Positions 11,217 through 23,508 of a DNA stretch of 64,000 bases are shown one piece after another. The position numbers and the translations under genes were made by a program. The stretch is from positions 47,471,706-47,535,705 of the forward strand of contig JAPTHN010000008.1 of the NCBI GenBank assembly GCA_026936325.1. Direction: 5' to 3'. The notes beneath the pieces were generated by a model. It had not been told where the DNA came from. It ran no database searches and worked only from the letters and a program-made list of their open reading frames with translations. The first letter of the stretch is position 1, and every line of letters begins with the position of its first letter. This stretch comes from Platynereis dumerilii (lineage: Eukaryota > Annelida > Polychaeta > Phyllodocida > Nereididae).

Positions 11217-12467
11217 TGACAATGGGATGAAGAAATATTTGGCATTAATTATAAAAAGTGTCCCTATCTAATCCAGAGGCTCAGGGTTTTGCCATATTTC
11301 TGGGCGACCACTGATCGCCCCGGAGACAGCAACCAAACTGCCCCGCCCCCCTCTGAACTTCAAAGGACTCTTACAAATACAAGCACGGGTGGAAAATTGA
11401 TTTATTCTAACAGGATAACTGGATAAAGAGGGTAAATATTTGCCTCTAGATATTTATTGAACATAATAGAGACCTATGGTTTCATGATGAAGATATGGTA
11501 CAAAAAGTTAATTGTTGTTTGTTTTTCTTGTGTTCATTCTCAATAGTCAGTTATTGATACGTATCTATAGGGCAATTTCTATTTCTTTTTTTTAATGTTA
11601 GATTAGATCAATTAACTGGTCGATTTTATTTTACCATTGATTTCTTTCTGCAAACTAATTGAGCTGCATTGTGCAGACAGATTATCTAAATAAGCATTTC
11701 CCTTTCCCTTATAAAATATTTCTTAGATGAAATGATATAAATAGTCAAAAAACTCCTGAATAGTCACAAAACTCCTGAACATCATATTTGGTAAAACCTC
11801 GCTGACAACACATACAAAGGGACCTACTTTTCAATGTCCCAAATTTAATTTTCTCAACTCTCACCTATAAAATAGATAGTATAGCAGTCTAATTGCCTAA
11901 TTATATAAGCAAAAACCATCTCTCTAAATTTGAAGATGTTCAAAAATTATCTTCTACAATTCACTACACAGATAAGATATACCTAACTTTAACTTTGGCT
12001 ATACAATATCTTTGGGTTTTCCAGTTGTATATAAAGTCACGGTTGAGTAAGTTCCACACAATTTTGTGTTGAACATTGACCGACTTTTTCTCCACTTGAA
12101 AACTTTTCAAATAGGCCTCCTTCACTCTTTGATATAAGGGGGACACACACATAGGCACAGAGCATGCAAAGAGAAGAACTTTTAAAAGGTACTCACATGT
12201 TTGAGATGAGCTAGGCACCTAACTCTGCAACGTGCGCTCTCAATATCGGCTGCTAGAGTCCAACAACTGAAATTCCACAGGCCAACAAGGCCTAGAATCA
12301 AATACCAGATGTATTCTGGCTTCCACATGGCGAAATTTCATGGCATCACCATCGTAAACTCCAGAAAATCAAACATTTTACTCCCAAGGTGTGTATACTG
12401 TCGGCTCTCTCACCGCAATGTTGTGAACCTGCACATCGAGAGCATGGTGGCTAATTTTAGAACTCCC
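11217..12467. other. Non-coding, no gene seen
   Basis: AT-rich, with no family motif in any frame. Confidence 0.45.
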
Positions 12468-12540
12468 CTGTGATTGGCCAACTGGACCACGTGCTACACC
12501 TAGCGGAGCCACTGTGAACTGAGATGGAAGCACGTGGTTC
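12468..12540. promoter_or_regulatory. Candidate promoter-like block: CCAAT box and two E-boxes
   Basis: A reverse CCAAT box (GATTGGCC near 12471) is followed by two CACGTG E-boxes in inverted arrangement, ACCACGTGCT at 12486-12495 and AGCACGTGGT at 12529-12538. The block is more GC-rich than its surroundings. No transcript is visible, so this is a motif-level suggestion only. Confidence 0.25.
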
Positions 12541-13486
12541 TGTCTGGAAAGAACGATTGAGCCTTGGTATAGGCCTAGTGTAGCTATAGCTAGTAGGTAG
12601 GCCTATAGCCTATAGGATAGGCGCAGTCCTCCCACAGTGGCTAGGAATATAGCTCAACTATCCTTAGGGTCCTTAGCAGGATAACATCTCTATAGACACA
12701 ATACAAAGTAGTTCCATCTAGGATGGTACTGACCACCAGAAAGCCATTGGTGATAGATGATTGAAGAAGAGTTCCTCTTGGGATGGTACCAAATTGGTGA
12801 AAGGTTTCATTTAGGATGGTAGTGAAAATCTCAATTTAGGCCTATGACGTTAAACTGCCATTGATTCCATCTCATCAAGTCTATTTGTCACTCTTGTGTT
12901 GTAACTATTTAGCCCCTGGAAAAATACCCTAAGGGAGTGATAGGAACAGAAGGGCTATATCAGAAAATGTACTATAAATGTGTGAAAAACTTGGGCAGGG
13001 GTAACATAGATTATGTTATTTGGGCTGTCTGAAAAATGTGAAGATCGGTATTGGAGGCAGAGAAATATATCAGGAATCATTACCACAGCAAAAGTGAGGA
13101 CACGGATACTGTTGATATTTTCCAAGTCAAGTGCACCTGCATTTTCATCAGAAAGGGACAGAGTGTCTTTCGACCACATATGGAACTCCTCTGTTTTTTG
13201 TGTCCCCAGTAACTTGGGGGTGTTGGCTATGCGCCGTGAGGTGGTTGGTTATGCCCCGAGCATGGGGCATGACCACCCACCTGGTACCAAAAACTATTTC
13301 ATATCCCTGTGCTAAAAGGGAGAGTCATTTGATGCTGATGGTAGGGCATATGATTGTACTCTAAGAGTGTGTCATATTGCCAGCAGAAGTTCTTGATTGT
13401 GTTGGTCATGCCCCACTCTCCCCTATGTTTCTGCTGGAGTCAAAAGGACAGATTTAGAAGTGGTTGGGTACTCACCAATCACCGTG
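12541..13486. other. Non-coding, no gene seen
   Basis: Contains a cluster of TAGGCCTA/CCTATAGCC words at 12570-12615. Frames of up to 100 codons around 13013-13315 show no family motif. Confidence 0.45.
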
Positions 13487-14205
13487 TTAATAATAATAAT
13501 AATATGGATTTATATAGCGCTAATTTCAGTAAACTGCTCATCAGCGCTTTTAGGATTAGTAAAGGTTATTCACCACGGGAGAGGGAATATGTGATATATC
13601 ACCCGAGGCCTTTAGGCCGAGGTGTGATAAACACATATTCCTGATCCCATGGTGAATAACCGGCTTATACCGTGAGACAAACACTCAAACAGTCAAACAT
13701 GAGAGGATAACTGGACAACAAAGAATATGGGAATTATTCCCCTGCAATACTGGCATGTGATTGGATGACAGAGGTGTCGAATGGTATAAAATGACTTATA
13801 GGAATTCTGAAACAAATGGGTTTTTAGTTTCTTCTTGAAGCTTTCCAAGGTTTTTGCAATTCTAACTTCTTCAGGCAAACTGTTCCAGAGTTTTGGTGCT
13901 GCATAGGAAAATGCCCGATCCTCAAACTTATTTTTGTTGCATGAAGCAGGTTCTGCTAACAGCAGCTTGTGGTTACTTCTCAGGTTATGTTTCTGTTGTG
14001 ATTTGACTTGAAGAAGATTTTGGATGTATTGCGGCGCCTGGTTGTTGATTGCCTTCCATGTAGTCGTCATCAATTTGAATTGGATTCTCGCTGTGATTGG
14101 TAACCAGTGCAGTTGTTTCCTACTATGGCTGACACTGTCATGTTTTTTCAATCTCTCAATTAATCGAACTGCCGTGTTATGCTCAGTTTTAAGCAGGAAA
14201 AGCAC
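13487..14205 (-). mobile_element. CR1/L2-like LINE, 5'-truncated 3' end with structured 3' UTR
   Basis: Read on the minus strand, an ORF2 end (14205-13693) is followed by a 3' UTR and an (ATT)n tail at 13487-13501. The 3' UTR holds an almost perfect palindrome (arms 13564-13610 and 13615-13661, starting GGTTATTCACCA) and the terminal motif AGCGCTATATAAATCCAT. Parts of this UTR recur at 46301-46560 and its terminal motif at 42385-42445. A 5' truncation with a simple-repeat tail is usual for target-primed LINEs of this clade. Confidence 0.85.
13693..14205 (-). pseudogene. LINE ORF2 C-terminal fragment
   Basis: About 170 codons match the region after the reverse-transcriptase core in CR1/L2/Rex-type LINEs. 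The order is NTAVRLIERLKKHDSV, KQLHWLPITARIQFKL, AINNQAPQYIQNLL, LRSNHKLLL, FEDRAFSYAAPKLWNSLP and TLESFKKKLKTHLF. These are the signature blocks of that C-terminal segment. The frame is open here but the RT and endonuclease domains are absent, so the copy cannot be functional. The 5' junction lies near 14195, where the family match to NTAVRLI begins; residues before it do not fit the family. Confidence 0.9.
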
Positions 14206-14684
14206 GACGTGTTCAGTGGTTCCTGAGTCTATCCTTTTGACTTCAGCTGAAGAAAAAAGAAAGAATTGATATTGTTTGATTGATTAATTGATTGTCAAAA
14301 TTTTACTATTTATAAGCTTGTAACTGTAATCAGAGATCAATCACTCTTTTTTCTTATTTATAGTAAAACAAATAACTATTCCACAAGAGTCATGATAACT
14401 AAATTTAATAGGCCTAAATGTCATTGACATCTTAAAGCGATAGTATGGAAAGTCCAGCTTGTTTAAAATAGTCAGGCAGAACTAGCTTAATTGACCAACT
14501 TAGAACAAGCAATTAAGCCCTTCAAGTAGTCCGGAAGCGGAAGTGCTTTTTGCTTAGCTCTTTTTGGAGTGTTTCTGGGACAAAGCCATACAAATTAATG
14601 AATGCAATGAAATAGCCGAAGGAAAGGTTCAGAAATCAGAATACTTGAAAGTGATTTCTTAAGAAAACCTTCCTTTATTCTGCC
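14206..14684. other. Non-coding, no gene seen
   Basis: No recognisable feature. Confidence 0.4.
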
Positions 14685-15015
14685 ACTTCTTCTTCTTCTT
14701 CTTCTTCTGCCACTTCTTTATTGGCTCTACTGCTTCATCTTTCTTCTTCTGCTTCTATTCTCTACTTCTCCATTTGCATCGTCTTCCCCTTTTTCTGGAT
14801 CTTTTTGTCTTCTTCTGCTCCCCCAGTTCTCCTTCTTCTCAATTATTTTCTGCTTCTCCTTCTGTTGGTAGTTTCTTTTTTTTTTTTTCTTTTTTTTTTT
14901 TTGCTCCTTCGTCTGCTATAGTAATTATTCTTCTTTTCTCCTTATTTTTGTTTCGAACTCCTTGTTCGTCTTTTTCTTCTCCCTCTTCTTCCTCTGTTTT
15001 TCTTCTTATTATTAT
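14685..15015 (+). repeat. Pyrimidine tract rich in CTT and T runs
   Basis: Imperfect CTT trinucleotides, then C/T-rich sequence including two long T runs at 14877-14903. Poly-Phe/Leu/Ser frames come from the composition. Confidence 0.8.
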
Positions 15016-15782
15016 TCATGCTCCCACAAGCAGCTTGATTGATGATGTTCACTATTCTATACCATTGGCCCAATTACCAAAAAACCTGTTTCACCGACTT
15101 ACAGGCAGTGCTGCAGAACTACAAAGTCAAGACATGAAATAATCGGACAGAAGTTCTTTTCATGATGGTTCTTTTATCAATTCAAACATGTACATTATGG
15201 TATTCAAACGGGTACAATGTATGTGGCATACCTTCAGAATTCATGGCAATGTCAACTTGCAAACTTTACATTGCTTACAAAGAAAGTAAAGGCAGCCCCT
15301 GATTGTTTTTCACACATTTCAGTGTCACTGTAACAATGGATATGAAATTTGACCAGTTGTGGAAATGAAAATTGTGAAATTTGAGGAAATTCTGAGCATT
15401 GAAAGAGACTCGTTTTTGCAATCCTCATTAATACCTAGCCCCAAGATACAGACAGGATTTCTTGTCATTTGCATTAATGAGAACAAAGGGAGACGGGGTT
15501 ATGTGTTGTTAATGATTGTGACGTTGTGGGGACGTTCTGTTATAACGTTCTGTCATAACGTTCCAGAAAAGTTGCTGAGATCATTAAAATGTAAGTGCAT
15601 GATTTTCAAGCAGTTTTTGTCTGGGATTGAATTAAAGGTCTAAGTGGTAGCTATTCTATTGGAAATATGTTTCAGCAAATTTCTGAGAAGTAAGTTATCA
15701 ATATAAAAATATAGTATAAATGCATATATATATATATATATATGGTTCTGCAATAATAATATTTGGCTTTCTGGCTTAAAAG
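15016..15782. other. Non-coding; short TA run at 15725-15743
   Basis: A 94-codon frame at 15359-15643 shows no family motif and I do not call it a gene. Confidence 0.4.
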
Positions 15783-17636
15783 GGACCAATCAATGCAGTA
15801 GTATGAACCACCCTGTCACCTTTTCCATCTGTCATGTCAAACCCCGCTGTTTTCTAATATCTATAATCTGTATATATCTGGCTTATGATTTGATCAAGTA
15901 TTTTCGGTCTGGAATGGCAACTTCCCAAGTACCCTGGGCCTTGGTTGGCAGGAATTCCCTGGGTACCTGGGCAAGTATAAACTGACAGTTTCTGGACAGT
16001 GTCATACCATATTTGGTCTTGCGGGAATAGACCCATCTATTTTATATCCCTCCGGGGCCTCTGGTGTCAAAGCTGTGGACTGCTCTCTTTAAGTAGAATG
16101 TGGTGATTTTGGTGGTATATACTAGGAATGTATGTTTTGGGTGATAAGTTATTGAGAGGAGAGGAAAGGAGAGTACAGGACAGGATAGGGTAGGAGTGCA
16201 GTAGGAAAGAGAGAGGAATAGAAAGACAAAGGATCTAGGATGACTGACTAAAATCTGTCTTATGAAAGCAGGTAAACTCAGTAAGGCTGCAGACAGGCAC
16301 ATTTCAGGTTAACATAATTAAATAAATAAATTGGGAATGAATTGACACAAGGCACTTGCGTTGTTTCCCATCTGGATCGCACTCTGCAAAACTCATAACA
16401 GTGAAGAGAAACTCACAGCAAATGCACTACCTATATATGCTGAATAGCACATGGATGTACATTTCTCTTTTTCCACTACAGCCTTCTTTTTATTTCCTCT
16501 CATTTCTGCCCAATACTCAAACATTGCATGGAAAAAGATAACATGGATATGGCAGCCAGTCCAGCAGTAGTGCTGTATACAAAGTTCCCACAGGAATAAA
16601 AAGCACTTCACAAACTGTAAGTTATTTCCCTGGAGTTCCGCAGTAATGTACACATGACACATACAGTCCAACATCTAACCATGGATTAAGTTTGTTCTGT
16701 GGTAAATGTCTGCCGTCTGTTTTTGTGACTTTTTTAAAAAAAGCACGAACTATAACAAAGATCAATGATTTGGCATCCAATATCATATCATGGTCATATC
16801 ATTTGATACAGAATGGCCAATGTGTACTGATGTCAACTTTCAGACTCCGTAATTCCCTTCTATTTGTACTACACAAGCATGAGCTCAGCAACTGCGCAAA
16901 TGAGGCTGAAAACCACTGTGTTCCAATGACAACAGTATTTCAAAACTATGAATGAGGATAGTTTTAGTGTTCTGGATTTTATTGTTTAATTTATCACGTT
17001 TATGCCCAAGAAGGCAAGAACTTCAGTTATATACCATAGAGGTATGTCAATTATTAAAACACTGAATTTGGGTGTTGTGGGTCTCAATTCTCAGATGGAA
17101 GAAAATGCTTTCTCCTGTCCTCTCCTCTTCTCTACTATCCTCTCCTGTTCCTTTCTGTTTTCCCCTGTTCTGTCCTTTTCTCTCCTTTTCTCCCTGTCCT
17201 CTGCTGACCTGTCCTTGCCTGTACTCAGCTCTGTTCTGCTCTGGTCTGGTCTCCTCTCCTCTCAATAACTTATCACCCAAAACATACATTCCTAACACAT
17301 ATACCACCAAAATCCCCACATTCTACTTAAAGAGAGCAGTCCACAGCTTTGACACCAGAGGTCCCGGAGGGATATAAAATAGATGGGTCTATTCCCACAA
17401 GACCAAATATGGTATGACACTGTCCAGAAACTGTCAGTTTATACTTGCCCAGGTACCCAGGGAATTCCTGCCAACCAAGGCCCAGGGTACTTCGGCAGTT
17501 GCCATTCCAGACCGAAAAGACTTGATCAAATCATAAGCCAGATATATACGGATTATAGATATTAGAAAACAGCAGGGTTTGACATGACAGATGGAAAAGG
17601 TGACAGGATGCTTGATACTGCATTGATTGGTTCCAT
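15783..17636. mobile_element. Foldback element, about 1.85 kb with ~380-bp inverted arms
   Basis: The left arm (15783-16165) begins GGGACCAATCAATGCAGTAG. The right arm (about 17255-17636) is its inverted copy, ending ACTGCATTGATTGGTTCC. Both arms share a TACCTGGGCAAGTATAAACT-type segment, a GAATTCC segment and the inner edge GGGTGATAAGTTATTGAGAG. Each inner edge runs into a purine or pyrimidine tract (16155-16215 and 17100-17265). The core of about 900 bp has no recognisable protein. It could be one non-autonomous foldback transposon or two copies of one repeat in inverted orientation. I see no clear target duplication. Confidence 0.7.
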
Positions 17637-19197
17637 ATAAGTTTGTAGCCACACTGCTGCATTTGTCTGGTGATAAATATTAAATTATATTGTAAATGAT
17701 GTGTATAACTGTATATCACTATTATATATATTCCAATGTTAATCATAATGTATCTGATAATTGTAAAAAAGGTTAGTGTACTTTCTAAGCATCAATATTA
17801 TGCTTCTTCTCCTCACATTATCTACTGATAACACTAGGTTTTTTTTCAAAGATTGATATTTGATGAAGCTGCACGTGTGTGCCTAATATCCAAACCTTTT
17901 GATTAAACCTGGTGATTGTCCTTTAAAACACTTTGATGTAGATTAGAATATAGGCATGAATAGAGTACACATTTTAAACTCTACACAGCTTGTTTACTAA
18001 TGGGAAAAAACTAGACCGAGGTCACAGTCTTCACGTTGCTGTAGGCAACGTAGACTGAGGACATATCATTGACTGAGAACTCTTGAAATCATTGGAAGCA
18101 ATAAGTGATAATAACAAACAATCAAACAAGAACACAAACAGAAAACTGCAAAGTGCAAACAGAAAGCAACATGAGCAGTCATCTGCTTTTGTCTCCAGTC
18201 TCGGCATGTTTCAAACAGCATTGAAGTGGGAGGGAACATTTATTTCTGGACGTCCCTTTAAAAAATATCACAACATGTGCAAGTCCTCATCACCTGAGAA
18301 AAAATATATATAATCCTACCTATCTATCTATCTCTTGGCCCCTGTCTATCTGGGACCCTATCATTCAATCTAGGCCTATCTATTGATTTTTTTTTTCAAT
18401 CTGTGTATGTATCTTTCTATATATGTTTGTGATGTATTTTTGGGAAGTTTATTCTAAAACTGTCTAGAATATAAGTTAACATATAAAGGCATGATGTCAA
18501 TGTGCCATTGTGAGGGTAAAGTATGCATTTGTGGAAAAGGGAGACATATACCTTGATTACAATAACACTTTGTAAAGAGGGTTGCAAATTCAATTCTGTG
18601 AATATGCGGTCTGAACATCTCAAATGTGGTCTTATTCAATCACTTTTCACTGAAGAGTGTTTGGAATCAGCCAATCAGATCATACATGAAATGCTTGACC
18701 GAGTATAACTGACTGCAAAACGTGTCAGTCCAAAGCTATTCATTTTAAAACAATTGAAGTGCAAACAGAGAAAGTGAATCATGAACAACATACTGATTAA
18801 CAGTTATCAGTTTATACAGAGGCTCCCTACCTTCAACCTGAAACTTGTGACATTTTTTGGTGGTAAATTACTGAAAATAGGCCGATTTTGACACTTTAAA
18901 GTACAGGAAAATTATGAAAATGCCACAGAATACATTTTAAACCATTTCCTATCCACCTATGCCTTTAATTTTGATGAAAATAGCTCCTAAACTGCTGCGA
19001 CACGATCCTGTGTCGCAGATGTAGTCCTCAACCTATGTATTGTCTCCCATCCTTGACAACTGCATTGTCAAGGTGGGTCTTCCTATCTAGGTAAAAACAT
19101 AATTAGAATTTTACTTTAATAGAAGTTGCAATGAGTTAGGTAGTTTGCTTCTAACAATGAGTTTTGTAATCTCTTATGGCTTTGTGATTCATATACT
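17637..19197. other. Non-coding; small hairpin at 18024-18057
   Basis: A hairpin reads CAGTCT, ACGTTGC, loop, GCAACGT, AGACTG at about 18024-18057. Nothing else is recognised. Confidence 0.45.
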
Positions 19198-19420
19198 GTG
19201 CTGTCTGTTAACCAAGTGAAATGGGTGTTGTTGAGCTAATGCTAAACATCCTCAACCAAACTACTTGTAGAAGCATGAATTCTCATTGGTTGAGATGAAA
19301 ACATGTATATTGGGTCATACAGGACGATTTGAGGAATGTGGGATAACAATGGCTGTTTTGCTGCACTCAATACATATGTTTGGGTTAAAGTCTTAGTTAG
19401 TGAAACTCAAAGTCAGTGCA
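19198..19420. mobile_element. Partial copy of the CAGTGCC foldback MITE
   Basis: It shares CTAATGCTAAACATCC, GAAGCATGAATTCTCATT and TTTGGGTTAAAGTCTTAG-type segments with the left arm of the elements at 24233-24718 and 58955-59335. The outer terminus is degenerate and the right arm is missing. Confidence 0.65.
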
Positions 19421-19504
19421 ATTTCAAAGGGGAGAAGGGTTCGCATGTTGCTACTTGTCAAAGATTTGACCAATATGAAACTGTTTGCAAACAACACCTG
19501 TGTG

Positions 19505-19720
19505 GCATATTACACAGTAAAATTAGAATTTTGAGTCACTGTAAATGATTGAGTGAGATGGTTGCACAATTCCTTTGTGCTGACATAGCTTGTTTTTTTA
19601 ATTTATGACAATGGAAAGATTATCGTAACTCAAAACATCAAGCTATGTCAGCTCAAACAAATGTGCAACCATCTCACACAATCATTTGAGCTGACTCAAA
19701 TTTTCAAATTTTACATTGTA
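19505..19720. repeat. Foldback repeat, arms of about 72 bp
   Basis: The left arm at 19520-19592 and right arm at 19639-19710 are inverted copies sharing GAGATGGTTGCACA and GCTGACATAGCTTG, with a loop of about 46 bp. It lies where the right arm of the neighbouring MITE copy should be. No clear target duplication is visible. Confidence 0.75.
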
Positions 19721-20527
19721 CCTACCAACAACAGCAACCATACAGTGTACATCAGCTTGTGGAATACTCTGCATGAGGCATCGCCTAACATACACATCAC
19801 TCAATTAATCTGCATGCCTTCAGTTCATCTATCCGACAGAACTTTTATCTGCAACATCACAAAATCGCAACACGAAACAGCTCTGATCTGCAAAACCCAA
19901 ACTGTGAAAGTGTGTTGTAATCTGTGAAAGTTAATAATAACACAGACAATATTTGTGTCTTTTCTGAATGATTGTCTTATCTGAAGCATTTAATAGTGAT
20001 ATCATCCCTTAGAATCACAAGTAGAGCAAAAACAGAAGGCTCAGACTTACATTTTCCAGAATCAGAATGATGACTTCCCATAGGATAGAAGTTGTTTTAA
20101 CATATCAACAAATTAACAACTATAATCTAACGACTGTGTCATCTAGTGACAAGTTAGTATGTTAACTGCTCACTCAAGACAAAAATAGTGGTTTGTGTCC
20201 TGACTCCTAACCAAACAAATGGTGTTTAATTCACAGAAAAGCTATGATCTGGATTTTTGAAGCTGTCATGATGATTTGCATTGTTTAGACACTTTGCAAA
20301 AATTATTTAAGGAAGGTTGTCTCTTTCTCATGAATGCAAAGAAATAGCAGGAAACACATGAGTATAGTGGAAATTAAGGTATTTGTATTTTCACAGCAAA
20401 CTGGAGTGTATTTTTTACACAATTTTTTCTACAATGCCTACCCCAGAAGCGATGATGCAGCACGTTTCAGCTCTGCAGTGATGGAGAGGCAACTAATCGT
20501 AACTCACTAATGTTCCCCAATTCTGTT
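19721..20527. other. Non-coding, no gene seen
   Basis: No recognisable feature. Confidence 0.4.
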
Positions 20528-20596
20528 AAGCTCAGATTTTGCTCAGCTTTGCCCAGATCGGCTCTGATTTGCTCAGATTTTCTCTGATTTGCGACA
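20528..20596 (+). repeat. Short decayed tandem repeat of CTCAGATTTTG-like units
   Basis: About five imperfect units of CTCAGATTTTG / CTCTGATTTGC in 70 bp. Confidence 0.6.
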
Positions 20597-22059
20597 GGAA
20601 TGTAATTAGCTCACATGAGAGCATGGAGTTGACATGTTTTGACATGTTATGCATCTGTGACAGAATATGTGGGAGAATTTATAGATATCATGGTTGGAAC
20701 TTGAAAGTTAGGCCTATAGAAATGTTTTGTGAAACACTAGATAGGGTAACATTTATAGGCTGAATTCGGGTCCTAGTTTTTGTCAAATGTTATGCCTTTG
20801 TAAGTTTTCATTTGGCAAAAAATTGAGTGATCACAGATGTTTTAGTACATACCTTCAAAAAATCATGGCCAATATGCTTGACAAGGTGAAAGCTATACCA
20901 TCACTTTACATATTAATTCCAAGTACACGGCATTTGGGCACATACCTTGGATTTACATCTTTATACTACATGTTGGTATATCTTAATGAAGTTAAAAATG
21001 AAATTCATTGTTTATTTTTATGTCCCAGATAATTGTATGACAGTTTTATTGTAAAAAAGGGCTCAGTTACTGTCCTCGGAGGCCTGGCTATAAAGCTGTT
21101 GCCAAGCAAATAAATCATAATATGATTCGTAAGGTACTGCCTATACACTTGTTGCTAATAAAACATAATGAGAATTCAGTTTCATCAAAACGTTCAGTAA
21201 GTAATCTAGCCTTCATAAATCTTTTTCAATATCGACAAGAATGACCGGACGACCAACAAGTGAAGCAAATTCAGCCATGTTCAAATGTGTAGCATTTCTT
21301 TTCAACCGCAACAAGAGCTATTGCATTTGAAACCCAATTAGGCAATTACCAATTGACTGCCAGATAATTATCCTCACCAACCAACTACGAACATACACTG
21401 TAGCATAAGATTGTCTGATGATCTGATTACTTTCAGCAAGTAGTTTATAGCTAAGACTTACCTATTTCCAAATAACGATTTGCTTTACCTGTCCAAGGAG
21501 CTTTTCAATTCCTTTGATCTTCGTGACCTTGCAATTAAGGACAGGTAATCACCCAGACGCGCACATTTCAATCTGGTTTTACTTCGAATGTCTTTAAATG
21601 CATATATGCTGTTCGTTGAAACATAAACATGATTTTGGTGGACTTTCTGATACAATAATACATTGTATTCTATAATTTTATATAGTCCCTGACTCCCTGT
21701 GCTATAAGACTCTCCCTTCTGCGGCCATGAAGCAATCTTTATTGGGGGTGGAGTCTCTCGTAGGGAAATGCACCAACAATACATCTTAGTACAGGAGGAA
21801 GGCAGTCATATAAGGCAAGTCGGTCTTACAACACGGGGTCTTATAAAAGCAGGGACCACTGTATACAATGTAGTCTGTGATGTTTATCTGGAAGCAGCCC
21901 CCCTTACAAAATTAATTGTCTGAAGGGCAATTCCGTAAGTCCGATTTACATATTTGACACTTTAGCAGCTTGTGTAGCCCTGTCATTACACCTCATCTAT
22001 TTCATTGTTTGACAGGTGTGAGGCAACGTAATACGGGTATCAGACAAGCCATCGGCCAA
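20597..22059. other. Non-coding, no gene seen
   Basis: AT-rich. A 99-codon minus-strand frame at 21485-21784 has no family motif. Confidence 0.4.
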
Positions 22060-22157
22060 AGCTCCAAGTGCAACAGGAGCTGAGCTAAGTCAAAATGTCA
22101 TCGTGTCAGATGTACACCGTGTGAGTACGTCTGACAGCTCCTGTTGCACTTGGAGCT
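22060..22157. repeat. Perfect 23-bp inverted repeat with nested hairpin
   Basis: Left arm AGCTCCAAGTGCAACAGGAG plus CTG (22060-22082) pairs exactly with 22135-22157. Inside the 52-bp loop a second inverted pair, TGTCAGATGTAC and GTACGTCTGACA, pairs with one mismatch and overlaps the outer arm's base. It may be a small palindromic element or a structured RNA; neither can be decided here. Confidence 0.8.
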
Positions 22158-23352
22158 CTTGAAGCCAACAATACCTAAAACTTGCCTATACAGATGTCTA
22201 CCTTACATATAATGCAACCACTCTACCCCATTTTTTTCTGAAATGCATGCAAGCCAGTAATGAGCCTTTCTCATCTTAATGCTGTACTAAACGATCACTT
22301 TTTGCTGAAGCTTTTTAGAGCATTAGCCTTAAGAGATGGACCATCAGTCATCATTTCCAGACTACGTCATTCTTTATTGTGCACAGATTTAGATGACATC
22401 ATCACGATATCATATATGGTGTATATGATGGATTAATCTGTTATGGAATATGTCTGCATTTTCCCAGTGACAATTTTGCATGCATATGCTGAAGTTCTGA
22501 ATTGGCAAGGGGGGAGGGGGAGTTGAAAGCTTTTTAAAAGCTGTTTAGAAATTGTGTTACTCAGTTCGCCTCAGTGATACAGGGTATATCTAAACAATTA
22601 TCTGCTTACAACATATCAAAAAAATAATTCTGCTTTATGGAAACTACTGAATGACTGTCAAATTCCATGAAAAACAATGTGACTGCATGTTAGGCATATG
22701 TAGAGATAGATAGGTATGATTTAAATGTATATTTTCATAGAGGATAAACATAGAAAAGACAAAAAAGTGAATCAACAAGTATCTGATCAACTTGTTTGTC
22801 ACATTGACTCATAATCACATCATTGAATGATTCATATCTGGGCTAAACACCTAATAGATATGTATTATATACTTTTCCCAGACACTAACTTCCTTACATT
22901 TCCACTGCATCTCACACTATATATCCCCTACATTAGGCTCTATACAATCTTCTTGATCTAATTATCAACCAAGACGTCTGCAGATGCTAATGTATACGTG
23001 ACTGTCAGGAATTTGTTAGCAACCACAAAAGACTGCAGATTGACAGTCAATAGCACTTGATTGGCTGGAGTAAGGCTGTCTCTGATTGGCTACTGAAAGA
23101 GAGGCACCCCTTTGACACCAACCAATCAAAGTGCTGCAAAAAATGTCAATCTAATAAGGAGCTTGCTCTAATTAAGATCCTTTATTTCTCTATTTGTCAC
23201 TCAATTTGTTCTACTTGGTCTAGTTGTGTTGCGTCTTCACAAAGAATAGAGCTGTCCCTGAATTTTGCAGGACAGACAGCTCCGTGTAGTTTTGTGAGAT
23301 TTCCCTGGGAATGCCGACTGAGTTGTGCTGAGGATATTATAAGAGTTTTAAA
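22158..23352. other. Non-coding; cluster of three CCAAT-type boxes near 23060-23130
   Basis: Two reverse CCAAT boxes (GATTGGCTGG near 23060 and GATTGGCTAC near 23083) and one forward box (CCAACCAATCAAAG near 23119) lie within about 70 bp. A 102-codon frame (23057-23365) overlaps them but has no family motif. Promoter function is only a possibility. Confidence 0.3.
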
Positions 23353-23508
23353 ATGCTCTGAGTGACCACATATCACGTAGTCATAGATCTCTCAACTTTT
23401 CATATGCTCTGAGTGACCACATATCACGTAGTCATTATCTCTCAACTTTCCGTATGCTTTGAGTGACCATGCACATATCACATAGTCATAGATCTCTCAA
23501 CTTTCCAT
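23353..23508 (+). repeat. Three-copy tandem repeat, 50-55 bp units
   Basis: Units start ATGCTCTGAGTGACCACATA and contain TCACGTAGTCAT and TCTCTCAACTTT. They begin at 23353, 23404 and 23454. The third unit has a short insertion (GACCATGCACATATC). Confidence 0.9.

Noticed and set aside
15359-15643. 94-codon frame as a gene
   Set aside because: No motif, no neighbouring exon signal and ordinary composition; frames of this length are expected by chance in 64 kb.
23057-23365. 102-codon frame beginning MIGWSKAVSDWLL
   Set aside because: Its start is created by CCAAT-box repeats and its end by a tandem repeat; no family similarity.
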